From: Bacteroidales bacterium
GTDB taxonomy: Bacteria > Bacteroidota > Bacteroidia > Bacteroidales > GWF2-38-335
Direction: 5' to 3'
Length of the DNA: 47,997 bases
Assembly: GCA_016936815.1 (NCBI GenBank)
Contig: JAFGXD010000099.1
Span: 1 to 47,997, forward strand
This document shows, piece by piece, positions 24,355 through 33,075 of this stretch. The translations under genes and the position numbers were made by a program. The notes under the pieces were generated by a model. The model ran no database searches. It saw only the letters and a list, made by a program, of their open reading frames with translations, and was not told the origin of the DNA. How positions within the stretch are numbered: position 1 is the stretch's first letter; each line of letters starts with the position of its first letter.

Positions 24355-25719
24355 GTGGCTAAATCACGAATTACTTATATTTGTTCCAATTGCGAATACC
24401 AAACTCCGAAATGGGTTGGTAAATGTCCTTCTTGTGGAATGTGGAATTCGCTGGAAGAAAAAATGACTGCTACAAAAACTACTTCAAAAACCGAAAATAG
24501 AATTAGCTCCGGCAGTCTGCCTGTAAAACTTTCTGAGGTTGAATACAGCAACGAAACAAGAATTATTTCCGGTATTGGAGAATTAGACAGGGTACTTGGT
24601 GGAGGAATACTTCCCGGTTCTTTGGTCTTGGTTGGTGGCGAACCCGGAATTGGCAAATCTACTCTTATGCTGCATCTTGCTCTGGAAACAAAAAGCAAAA
24701 AAATAATCTATATCTCCGGCGAAGAAAGTACAGGTCAAATTAGTCAAAGAGCCCAAAGAATTGGCGTTGAAAACGAAAATTGCTATCTTCTGGCTGAAAC
24801 AAATCTGGAGAATATTCTGTCGGTTATCAGCAGTCAAAACCCCGGAATTGTTATTATTGATTCCATTCAAACTGTGTTTTCCGAAAAAATTGACTCCTAC
24901 CCCGGAACAGTTACTCAAATTAGAGAATGTGCTGCGGCTTTGCTTAGTGTATCTAAAAAACTGTCGATTCCAATTTTCCTTATAGGCCATATTAATAAAG
25001 ACGGAAATATTGCGGGGCCCAAAATTCTAGAGCATATAGTTGATACTGTTTTGCAATTTGAAGGCGATAAAAATCACATGTACAGAGTTTTACGCTCAAT
25101 AAAAAATCGTTTTGGTTCTACTTCCGAAATTGGAATATTTGAAATGATGAGCCACGGTTTAAGGGAAGTTACTAATCCCTCAGAACTTCTTTTCTCACAA
25201 AAAAGAGACGATTACAGCGGAATTGCAATATCTGCAACTGTTGAAGGTATTAGGCCTTTTCTTATTGAGGTTCAAGCCCTTGTGTCATCTGCGGTTTATG
25301 GAACTCCTCAACGTTCTGCAACAGGTTTCGATATCAGACGTCTTAATATGCTTTTGGCTGTTCTCGAAAAACGAGCAGGCTTTAAACTTTCCCAAAAGGA
25401 TGTCTTTCTTAACATTGCAGGTGGAATTAAGGTGGTAGATCCGGGAATAGACCTTGCTGTAATTTGCTCTATTCTTTCTTCCGATGTGGATATTAGCATT
25501 CACAAACAAACCGCATTTGCAGGAGAGGTTGGTCTTTCAGGCGAAATTAGACCTGTTTCAAGAATTGAACAAAGAATTTCTGAGGCCGAAAAACTTGGAT
25601 TTACAAGAATTTTTGTTTCCGAAGCTAATAAAAATGGAATTTCGGGCAAATACAAGAAAATTCAAATAGAGTTTGTTGCAAAAATTGAAGATGTTTTTAG
25701 AAAAATCTTTGCCGATTAA
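24355..25719 (+). CDS. radA: DNA repair protein RadA (Sms)
   Basis: 454 residues, usual length, starting at a GTG. RadA is a RecA-like ATPase that acts on recombination intermediates. It has an N-terminal C4 zinc finger (C10, C13, C24, C27), Walker A GEPGIGKST (95-103), Walker B VIIDSIQT (~166-173), the RadA-specific KNRFG motif (250-254) and a Lon protease-like C-terminal domain (GIKVVDPGIDLAVICSILSS, then AGEVGLSGEIRPV). It follows the lipoprotein gene by six bases. Its stop codon overlaps that of the opposing penicillin-binding protein gene. Confidence 0.96.
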   Translation: MAKSRITYICSNCEYQTPKWVGKCPSCGMWNSLEEKMTATKTTSKTENRISSGSLPVKLSEVEYSNETRIISGIGELDRVLGGGILPGSLVLVGGEPGIGKSTLMLHLALETKSKKIIYISGEESTGQISQRAQRIGVENENCYLLAETNLENILSVISSQNPGIVIIDSIQTVFSEKIDSYPGTVTQIRECAAALLSVSKKLSIPIFLIGHINKDGNIAGPKILEHIVDTVLQFEGDKNHMYRVLRSIKNRFGSTSEIGIFEMMSHGLREVTNPSELLFSQKRDDYSGIAISATVEGIRPFLIEVQALVSSAVYGTPQRSATGFDIRRLNMLLAVLEKRAGFKLSQKDVFLNIAGGIKVVDPGIDLAVICSILSSDVDISIHKQTAFAGEVGLSGEIRPVSRIEQRISEAEKLGFTRIFVSEANKNGISGKYKKIQIEFVAKIEDVFRKIFAD

Positions 25720-28193
25720 TAATTCATTATTTCATCGTCGTCTTCATCTCCCATTCCTTCCAGCATTTCCATCTCTCTGTCATACTTGCTGCAGTCCAGC
25801 TCAATATTTAGTTTGGTATCAGGCTTTTCAAAAATATCCTTTTTCGAATATCCTGTTAAAGTAGAATCTGCATAAACCATATTCATGTATTTTGCCCAAA
25901 TTGGTAATGCCATCCTAGCACCTTGTCCGTAAGTCATATTAGAAAAACTAATCGGCCGATCTTCTCCACCAACCCAACATCCCGAAACAAGATTTGGCGT
26001 TATTCCAATAAACCATCCATCTCTTGAATAGTTTGTTGTTCCGGTCTTTCCGGCAATCTGATTAGTTAGTCCGTACTGATATCTAATTGAAGTGGAAGTT
26101 CCATGCTGAACAACCCCTTCCATTAAACTTAACATTAAAAATGCCGATTTTTCGTCTAAAGCCATTTTTCGTTTTGGAGCAAAATATCCCAAAACATTAC
26201 CATTGGAATCTTCAATTCTTGTAACAAAAATTGGCTTGGTAAAAACTCCTTTATTGGCAAATGTTCCATAAGCCCCAACCATTTCGTAAACAGAAATTGC
26301 ATCGGGCCCTAAACACATAGCATATACCGGGTCGAGATGACTCGTAACTCCCATATCTTTAGCAATTTTTACCACGGCTTCAGGACTTTTAAACCTCTTC
26401 ATTATCCATGCAGTAATCCAGTTACTCGACATTGCCAATGCCCATTTTAATGTAACATTCTTGCCGGTAAATTTTTCAGAAACAGCATTTCTTGGCGACC
26501 AGGTTTTTCCATCCGGCAAATCAATTGTTACTGGCACATGCGAAACAGTGTAACAGGGAGAATAGCCGTTTGTCATTGCCAAAGTATATACAAATGGCTT
26601 AAAAGTTGAACCAACCTGTCTCTTTCCCTGCTTCACCTGATCGTATTGAAAATGCTTGAAATTTGTTCCCCCAACATAAGCTCTAACAAAACCTGTTTGC
26701 GGTTCAAAAGACATGAACCCGGTTCTTAAATAAAACTTATAATAACGCATCGAATCCCAGGGAGTCATAACTGTATCAATTTCAATCATTTTGATATCAT
26801 ACTTTTCTTCATTTCCTTTTGAAGGCAGCTTTTTTCTTTCATAAGCAAAAACCTTCATTTCCACAGGCTTATGAAAAGAAGCAACAATATCCTCTTTTTT
26901 CCATCCTGCCCTTTTCAAATCCATATATCTGCCCGAATTTCGCATAGAAGCATTCATAATACCTTCAATTTCCTCGTCAGAAACCAAATATTTATTCCAT
27001 TCGAAAGGTGCTCTGGCATTATTCTTTTTGTCAAGAAAAAATTTCTCCTGTAGGAAAGACATGTGCTCCAAAACTGCTGCCTCTGCATACCTTTGCATTT
27101 TGGAATTGATGGTAGTAAAAATCTTTAAACCGTCTTTGTATATATCGTAAGGCTCACCATTTGGCTTACGGTTTTTATTACACCAACCGTATAAAGAATT
27201 TTCCTCCCACTCCAAAGAATCTTCATAATATTGGTAAATATTTGAATAATCTCTTCTAACAGGCTTCTTTGCCGACATGGTTCTTCTAATATACTCTCTT
27301 AAATGCGGAGCAATTCCCTCCTTGTGATCGACTAATTGATAATCCAGTCCAAGTGGCTGAACCTTAAGCGTATCAAAAGCCTTTTGATCTAGTTTTCCAT
27401 ACTTTACCATTTGCGACAAAACTACATTTCTCCTGTGTTTTGTTTCTTCTGCTCTTTTTAAGGGATTATATAAGGAAGGATTCTTCACCATTCCTATAAG
27501 CATGGCTGCTTGATTAACTGTAAGTTTTTCGGGTGTTGTATTAAAGTAAACCTTTGCTGCTGAATTAATTCCAACCGCCAGATTTAAAAAATCAAATTTA
27601 TTAAGATACATAGTAATAATTTCCTCCTTTGTGTACCTCTTTTCAAGTTTCACGGCAATAACCCATTCTTTAGCCTTTCTTGTGGCTTTGTCATATGCCG
27701 AACTAAAATCGTCTCTAGGAAAAAGCAGTTTAGCCAATTGCTGACTAATAGTACTTCCTCCTCCTTGCTGATTTCCCGAAATTACTCCTTGAAAAACCCT
27801 TCCCATTGCCCTGAAGTCAATACCGGAATGATCGTAAAACCTAACATCCTCTGTAGCAACAAGTGCATCAATTACATTTGGGGAAATATTCTCGTATTCA
27901 ACAATAGTACGGTTTTCAACAAAATAACTCCCAATTGTATCTCCATCGGAAGAAATTACTATTGAAGCAAGATTACTTTTTGGATTCTCTAATTCTTCAA
28001 AACTAGGCATGTATCCAAAATAACCTTTAGAAACCATTGAAAAGAAAATTATCAACAATACCACAGGTGTAAGAAAAATAAGCCAAAAAGCAATTATGTA
28101 TTTTCTATACCTTTTCTTTATTGGATTTTTTTCGGCTTTAGCTTTTTGCGGCTCAGCCTTTTTTCCTCTTAACTTGTTAAATATCTTTCGCAT
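25716..28193 (-). CDS. Bifunctional penicillin-binding protein 1A (class A)
   Basis: 825 residues. One N-terminal transmembrane helix (YIIAFWLIFLTPVVLLIIFF, ~32-51) anchors it in the inner membrane. The GT51 glycosyltransferase domain carries ATEDVRFYDHSG with catalytic E115, then GGSTISQQLAK (145-155) and RKAKEWVIAVKLEK. The transpeptidase domain has STFK (catalytic S529, K532), SSN (589-591) and KTGTT (716-720). All key residues for polymerising and cross-linking peptidoglycan are present. The C-terminus ends in an acidic stretch (GMGDEDDDEIMNY). The gene is alone, with a likely -7 box at 28249-28256, and meets radA tail to tail. Confidence 0.95.
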   Translation of the reverse strand: MRKIFNKLRGKKAEPQKAKAEKNPIKKRYRKYIIAFWLIFLTPVVLLIIFFSMVSKGYFGYMPSFEELENPKSNLASIVISSDGDTIGSYFVENRTIVEYENISPNVIDALVATEDVRFYDHSGIDFRAMGRVFQGVISGNQQGGGSTISQQLAKLLFPRDDFSSAYDKATRKAKEWVIAVKLEKRYTKEEIITMYLNKFDFLNLAVGINSAAKVYFNTTPEKLTVNQAAMLIGMVKNPSLYNPLKRAEETKHRRNVVLSQMVKYGKLDQKAFDTLKVQPLGLDYQLVDHKEGIAPHLREYIRRTMSAKKPVRRDYSNIYQYYEDSLEWEENSLYGWCNKNRKPNGEPYDIYKDGLKIFTTINSKMQRYAEAAVLEHMSFLQEKFFLDKKNNARAPFEWNKYLVSDEEIEGIMNASMRNSGRYMDLKRAGWKKEDIVASFHKPVEMKVFAYERKKLPSKGNEEKYDIKMIEIDTVMTPWDSMRYYKFYLRTGFMSFEPQTGFVRAYVGGTNFKHFQYDQVKQGKRQVGSTFKPFVYTLAMTNGYSPCYTVSHVPVTIDLPDGKTWSPRNAVSEKFTGKNVTLKWALAMSSNWITAWIMKRFKSPEAVVKIAKDMGVTSHLDPVYAMCLGPDAISVYEMVGAYGTFANKGVFTKPIFVTRIEDSNGNVLGYFAPKRKMALDEKSAFLMLSLMEGVVQHGTSTSIRYQYGLTNQIAGKTGTTNYSRDGWFIGITPNLVSGCWVGGEDRPISFSNMTYGQGARMALPIWAKYMNMVYADSTLTGYSKKDIFEKPDTKLNIELDCSKYDREMEMLEGMGDEDDDEIMNY

Positions 28194-28248
28194 AGTAAAA
28201 TATTCCGTTTCAAAACTTAATCAATGCTTTTCAAAAGAAAATAAACAA

Positions 28249-28256
28249 CAAACCTA
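28249..28256 (-). promoter_or_regulatory. Probable -7 element of the penicillin-binding protein gene
   Basis: The minus strand reads TAGGTTTG, a perfect TAnnTTTG and the same octamer as at 2496-2503. It is 55 bases before the ATG at 28193. No clear -33 box is seen. Confidence 0.4.
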
Positions 28257-28310
28257 CAAGAATTTTGCTGAATTTTATCCCATTTATTAGAAAATTTTCC
28301 ACAATTACAC

Positions 28311-28350
28311 CTTCAAACTATCAAACAATCAAACTATCAGACCATCAAAA
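28311..28350. repeat. Five tandem 8-bp repeats, consensus TATCAAAC
   Basis: The octamers CTTCAAAC, TATCAAAC, AATCAAAC, TATCAGAC and CATCAAAA follow each other without gaps. They lie between the divergent penicillin-binding protein and thioredoxin-fold genes, ending 35 bases before the latter's -7 box. Confidence 0.7.
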
Positions 28351-28385
28351 AATAACATTTTCCACTTTTTGGTTAAAAATTATAT

Positions 28386-28393
28386 TATATTTG
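28386..28393 (+). promoter_or_regulatory. Probable -7 element of the thioredoxin-fold/PKD gene
   Basis: TATATTTG is a perfect TAnnTTTG, 24 bases before the ATG at 28418. A TTTG at 28368-28371 is only 14 bases upstream, so the -33 box is uncertain. Confidence 0.4.
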
Positions 28394-28417
28394 TCTTAAT
28401 ACTAACAACCATATTTT

Positions 28418-30532
28418 ATGAGAAAAACTTTCCTTTCCTTTATTGCAGCAGTTTTCTTAACATTTGCTGCAAATTCTCAGGTAACTTTAACTACTGCTGT
28501 TGATTTTACTTGTAACGATATCGATGGTAATGAAGTACACCTTTTTGAGCTGCTCGACAACGGCAAATATGTCGTTCTGGAGTTTTTTACCTCTTGGTGA
28601 ACCACCTGCCCTGCTGTCGCAACGACAACAAATGAAGCTTATGTATATTTCGGTTGTAACAACGGAGATGTCATATTTATCGGCGTTAACGAAGATGTGG
28701 ACGACGCCGCATGTGAAGCCTGGGATTTAGCCAATGGGGTAGAATACACCACCATTAGCGGAACTTCCGGAGGAGCAGCAATTCATGCAGATTATGGAGT
28801 TAGTGCATACCCAACAATGTGCCTTATTGCCCCCGACCATTCAATTGTGGAACAAGATATTTGGCCTATTTCTACCGTTTCTGATATTATTACACCTCTC
28901 GAAAGTTACGGACTAACAGAAACATCTTGCGCCGTTGCTTTCGAAGCAAATTTCTCGGGAACTCCAACTACCGTGCCCGAGGGTGGATCTGTAAATTTCA
29001 CTGACCTAACAACGGGAGGACCAACAACTTGGTCTTGGACTTTTGATGGAGGAACTCCCGGAACTTCAACAGACCAAAACCCTTTAGGAATAGTTTACAA
29101 TACTGCCGGAACTTATACTGTTAGTTTGGAAGTTTCCAACGGAACAAGTACCGACACAGAAACCAAAACTGCCTACATAACAGTGGAACCTTCAACTTAC
29201 ACTGCGCCAATTGCCGATTTTACAGGTAATCCAACTACTTTGGTTGCCGGAAACTCAGTTGATTTTACCGACCTGTCCCTAAACAGCCCAACTACATGGC
29301 TTTGGGAATTTACAGGAGCAGATGTTACTACTTCTGCTGTGCAAAATCCCTCCGGAATTGTTTATAGCAGTCCCGGTGAATTTCCAGTAAAACTAGTTGT
29401 AACAAACCCTGCCGGTGAAGATTCTCTAACAAAAATTGAATACATTAAAGTAATTCTGGATACAAGCTCCTTGGCTCCTTCAATTGATTTTGAAGCCTCG
29501 GAAAGACTAATCTCATCAGGCGAATCAATTGATTTCACAGATTTATCTGCTAATTACCCTATTAGCTGGTCATGGACTTTTTCCGGTGGAACCCCCAATT
29601 CATCAACAGACCAGAATCCTACCAACATAACTTATTCTATTCCGGGAATTTATTCGGTTACTCTAAGTGCTACAAATGTTTCCGGCACAGGAACTCTTAC
29701 AAAAACAGACTATATTGTTGTTACAGATTTTCCTACTGCTGAAATATGCGACACCCTTACCAATATGTTTTCCGGAGAGGCTATGGTAATACAATCTCTT
29801 ACCTCAACTTGGGGTTACTTGCCCGGCCACAACGGCAAATTTGTAACTGCTTATGCCGACAGATACGAAAACTACATGATTTCCGAAGTTAGCGGATTGC
29901 TTTACCCCGTAAAAAAAGCTTATGCTGGCGGTGGAAAAGTAACTTTTACTGTCTGGGACGAGGAAGACGGAAAACCAAATAATGTTCTTGGCTCTAAACA
30001 AGTTTACATTTCTTCAATTGGAGAAAACCTTGTAAATATCGTAAATTTTAGCAGCCCTATTCCGGTTAATCGCATCTTCTACATTGGTTATCAATTAAAT
30101 TACTCAACACCCGATACCCTTGTTATTACTATGGCTCCAAACCGCGGAACTTCAGGAACAAACACTCTGTTTTGCAAAAAAGACGGCAACTGGCAAACTG
30201 CTACAAGCCTTTTCGATGTAAATACATCCTCTGCAATGAGGGTTTTAGGATGCATTACCGATATTCAAATTATTGATTATAACGAAAATCAAATTCTAAT
30301 TTATCCGAATCCCGGAAATGGACTTTTTACTATCGATCTTGGAAATCTTTCTTCTGCTAATATTTCAATCGAAACTTACGATGTTTCGGGCAGAAAGATC
30401 AATTCATCATTAGATAAACAAATGTCCGGCTTATATCAAATTAATCTGGAAAATGCTGCATCGGGACTTTATTTTTTAAGCTTTAACATTGACGGACAAA
30501 CATTTACAAAAAGAGTCTCTGTTGCTAAATAA
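28418..30532 (+). CDS. Secreted thioredoxin-fold/PKD/T9SS protein with in-frame UGA at the first CxxC position (candidate selenoprotein or nonsense mutant)
   Basis: The frame runs 704 codons if UGA at 28598-28600 (codon 61) is read through. Signal peptide: MRKTFLSFIAAVFLTFAANS. A thioredoxin/TlpA-type fold follows: VDFTCNDIDGNEVHLFELL, YVVLEFFTSW, then UGA, TTCPAV, and later VSAYPTMCLIAPDHSIVEQ with the cis-Pro loop YPT. The UGA sits exactly where the first active-site Cys belongs, giving U61-T-T-C64. Three PKD domains follow (WSWTFDGGTPG, WLWEFTGADV, WSWTFSGGTPNSS), then a beta-rich domain (~365-610) and a T9SS type A tail (IYPNPGNG, YDVSGRK, ASGLYFLSFN). No other stop or frameshift occurs. 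A start at 28697 would lose the signal peptide and active site. Selenocysteine insertion, a Cys-to-stop mutation and a sequence error are all possible; no selenocysteine genes are in the window. Confidence 0.7.
28613..28629 (+). promoter_or_regulatory. Weak SECIS-like hairpin after the in-frame UGA
   Basis: TGTCG (28615-28619) pairs with CGACA (28623-28627) around a CAA loop. A C-A mismatch and one more G-C pair (28613/28629) lie below. The loop is about 20 bases after the UGA, the right distance for a bacterial SECIS, but the stem is short and the tight loop lacks a G unless the closing pair opens. Confidence 0.25.
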
Positions 30533-30551
30533 AATTATTAAGAATAATCTG

Positions 30552-30585
30552 AAACGGAAGCCAGAAATGACTTCCGTTTTTTTTT
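30552..30585 (+). terminator. Intrinsic terminator after the thioredoxin-fold/PKD gene
   Basis: AAACGGAAG (30552-30560) pairs with CTTCCGTTT (30571-30579) around a 10-base loop, and the T-run continues to 30585. It begins 20 bases after the stop codon. Confidence 0.8.
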
Positions 30586-30685
30586 GAAAAAAATAATGCT
30601 CTTTTAAACCCCTTTTAAACTCTTACTATTAAGTTGTTTATTTATTAATAAGGCGTGTATCCAAAAAAATTTATATTAAACAAAA

Positions 30686-30718
30686 TTTGGAAAATCAAAA
30701 TCTATTTATTTTACTTTG
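30686..30718 (+). promoter_or_regulatory. Promoter of topA
   Basis: TTTG (30686-30689), 21 bases, then TTACTTTG (30711-30718), one mismatch from TAnnTTTG. It is 45 bases before the ATG. Confidence 0.5.
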
Positions 30719-30762
30719 TGAAATTTTTGAAATTGAATCTTGTACAAAACAAACATAAATAG

Positions 30763-33075
30763 ATGGAAGAAAACTTAGTAATCGTTGAGTCCCCTGCAAA
30801 AGCAAAAACTATTGAAAAATTTTTGGGCAAAGGATTTCTTGTAAAATCAAGTTATGGTCATATTCGCGATCTAGTAAAGAAAAACTTCGGTATTAATATC
30901 GAAAAGAATTATGAACCTCAATATGAAATTTCGCCCGACAAATCGAAAATGGTCGCCGAACTTAAGAAACTAGCCAAATCTGCCACAACAGTATGGCTTG
31001 CATCCGATGAGGACCGCGAAGGAGAAGCAATTGCCTGGCACCTTTCGGAAGTTTTGGAACTGAAAATAGAAAAAACTAAACGTATTGTATTTCACGAAAT
31101 TACAAAAGAGGCAATAGATAATGCAATAAAAAATCCTCGTCAAATCGATATTAACCTTGTTAACGCGCAACAAGCCAGAAGGGTACTAGATAGACTTGTA
31201 GGTTTTGAACTATCACCCGTGCTGTGGAAAAAAGTTAAGCCTTCATTAAGTGCAGGCCGAGTTCAATCGGTGGCTGTAAGACTCATTGTTGAAAGAGAAA
31301 GAGAAATTAAACATCATAATTCTGTTTCATCATTTAAAGTAATTGCTGTTTTTGAATTTGAATCGGGTGGAAAAAAATATGAATTAAGAGCTGAATTACC
31401 TGAAAATCTGAAAAATGAAGAACAGGCATCAAAATTGCTTGAGCAGTGTAAAAATCTTAATTTCTCTATTGAAGAAATAATTACTAAACCCTCTAAAAGA
31501 TCACCTTCTCCTCCTTTTACAACATCAACTCTTCAACAAGAAGCAAGCAGAAAACTTGGTTTTTCGGTTGCACAAACAATGGCTGTTGCACAAAGGCTAT
31601 ACGAATCGGGAAAAATAACATACATGAGAACCGATTCCGTTAACTTATCGCAATTAGCAATAAACTCGGCAAAATCTGAAATAGTTAAGGAATTTGGTGA
31701 AAAATACTTGCAGACTCGTCAGTTTGCTACAAAATCAAAAGGTGCTCAGGAAGCCCACGAAGCCATTAGACCAACTTACCTGCAACACAAAGAAGTTGAT
31801 GGAACAAAACAAGAACAAAGGCTATATGAACTGATATGGAAAAGAACCATCGCTACTCAAATGTCGGACGCTGTTATTGAAAAAACCATTGCTACATTAA
31901 CAGCTCCCGGTCTTTCACAAAAGTTTACTGCCACCGGTGAAGTTATTAAATTCGATGGGTTCCTTAAGGTTTATCGAGAATCATCCGACGACGATCAGGA
32001 AGAAACTCAGGCAGGTATGCTTCCTCCAATTGATAAAAACACAATTTTAATAACAAAAGTAATTAAAGCTACAGAAAAGTTTTCTGCTCATCCTCCCAGA
32101 TACACTGAAGCCAGTTTAGTTAGAAAACTCGAAGAACTTGGAATTGGAAGACCTTCAACTTATGCTCCAACTATTTCAACTATTCAGCAAAGAGAATATG
32201 TTGTTAAAGAAGACCGAACAGGCATTGAAAGAAATTTCATTGAACTGGAGCTAAAAAATCAGAAAATTGCAAAAACAACTAAAACAGAAATAAGCGGGAA
32301 AGAAAAAAGTAAATTATTCCCAACAGATGTTGGAAGCATAGTAAACGACTTTCTAACAGAACATTTCGTAGAAATTCTTGATTTTAACTTCACTGCTTCT
32401 GTTGAAAAAGACTTCGACGAAATTGCCAATGGAAAAAAAGAATGGGTACAAATGATTGATAAATTTTATCACCCTTTCCATAAACAAGTTGAATTAACCT
32501 TAAAAACCTCCGAAAGAAGCAAAGGCGAAAGAATCTTAGGAAACGATCCTGTTTCAGGTAAAGAGGTTTCGGTAAAAATTGGAAGATACGGACCTCTCGC
32601 TCAACTGGGAGAAACAGAATCCGAAGAAAAACCACGATTTGCAAGTCTGAGAAAAGACCAACATCTTGAATCAATAACTCTGGAAGAAGCTCTCGACCTT
32701 TTTAAACTTCCCAGAACAATAGGCTCTTACGAAGAAAAAGATATTGTCATAGGAATAGGGAAATTTGGTCCTTACGTACGTCACGATTCCAAATTTGTAA
32801 GTATTAAAAAAGGAATCGACGACCCCTATACTATAGAGCAGGAAAGAGCTATAGAACTAATTGAAGAAAAACGTAAACAAGAAAGAGAAAAGGTAATTAA
32901 AATTTTTGAGGAAGATAAGGAACTTAGCATTTTAAACGGAAGATGGGGTCCATATATAGCTTTAGGAAAAAAGAATTACAAAATTCCAAAAAAAATTAGT
33001 CCTGCAGAATTAACTTATAAACAATGTATTGAACTAATTGAAAAAGCTGAAAAAGCAGATAAAACAAAGAAATAA
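30763..33075 (+). CDS. topA: DNA topoisomerase I
   Basis: 770 residues. A type IA topoisomerase, relaxing negative supercoils by cutting one strand through a tyrosine. The Toprim domain opens with VESPAKAKTIEKFLG and has the acidic SDEDREGE (81-88). LSAGRVQSVAVRLIVERE is present, and the catalytic tyrosine is Y287 in ITYMRTDS. EAHEAIRPT and GIGRPSTYAPTI are also conserved. Instead of C4 zinc fingers, the C-terminus has two or three copies of a short beta unit (GRYGPLAQLG, GKFGPYVRHDSK, GRWGPYIALGKKNYKIPK), common in Bacteroidota and Chlamydia-type TopA. The stop overlaps the next start as TAATG. Confidence 0.97.
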   Translation: MEENLVIVESPAKAKTIEKFLGKGFLVKSSYGHIRDLVKKNFGINIEKNYEPQYEISPDKSKMVAELKKLAKSATTVWLASDEDREGEAIAWHLSEVLELKIEKTKRIVFHEITKEAIDNAIKNPRQIDINLVNAQQARRVLDRLVGFELSPVLWKKVKPSLSAGRVQSVAVRLIVEREREIKHHNSVSSFKVIAVFEFESGGKKYELRAELPENLKNEEQASKLLEQCKNLNFSIEEIITKPSKRSPSPPFTTSTLQQEASRKLGFSVAQTMAVAQRLYESGKITYMRTDSVNLSQLAINSAKSEIVKEFGEKYLQTRQFATKSKGAQEAHEAIRPTYLQHKEVDGTKQEQRLYELIWKRTIATQMSDAVIEKTIATLTAPGLSQKFTATGEVIKFDGFLKVYRESSDDDQEETQAGMLPPIDKNTILITKVIKATEKFSAHPPRYTEASLVRKLEELGIGRPSTYAPTISTIQQREYVVKEDRTGIERNFIELELKNQKIAKTTKTEISGKEKSKLFPTDVGSIVNDFLTEHFVEILDFNFTASVEKDFDEIANGKKEWVQMIDKFYHPFHKQVELTLKTSERSKGERILGNDPVSGKEVSVKIGRYGPLAQLGETESEEKPRFASLRKDQHLESITLEEALDLFKLPRTIGSYEEKDIVIGIGKFGPYVRHDSKFVSIKKGIDDPYTIEQERAIELIEEKRKQEREKVIKIFEEDKELSILNGRWGPYIALGKKNYKIPKKISPAELTYKQCIELIEKAEKADKTKK

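Noticed and set aside
28311-28350. CRISPR remnant
   Set aside because: The 8-bp units follow one another directly with no spacers; too short and contiguous for CRISPR.
28598-28600. UGA decoded as tryptophan (genetic code 4 or 25) to explain the open frame
   Set aside because: UGA is the normal stop of the genes at 22321-23346 and 43971-44711, the latter in an ATGA overlap with mlaF, and the preceding codon in the same motif is the usual UGG Trp.
28697-30532. A separate gene starting at the ATG 28697
   Set aside because: It starts in the middle of the thioredoxin fold, lacks a signal peptide although it ends in a T9SS sorting domain, and is in the same frame as the upstream part.
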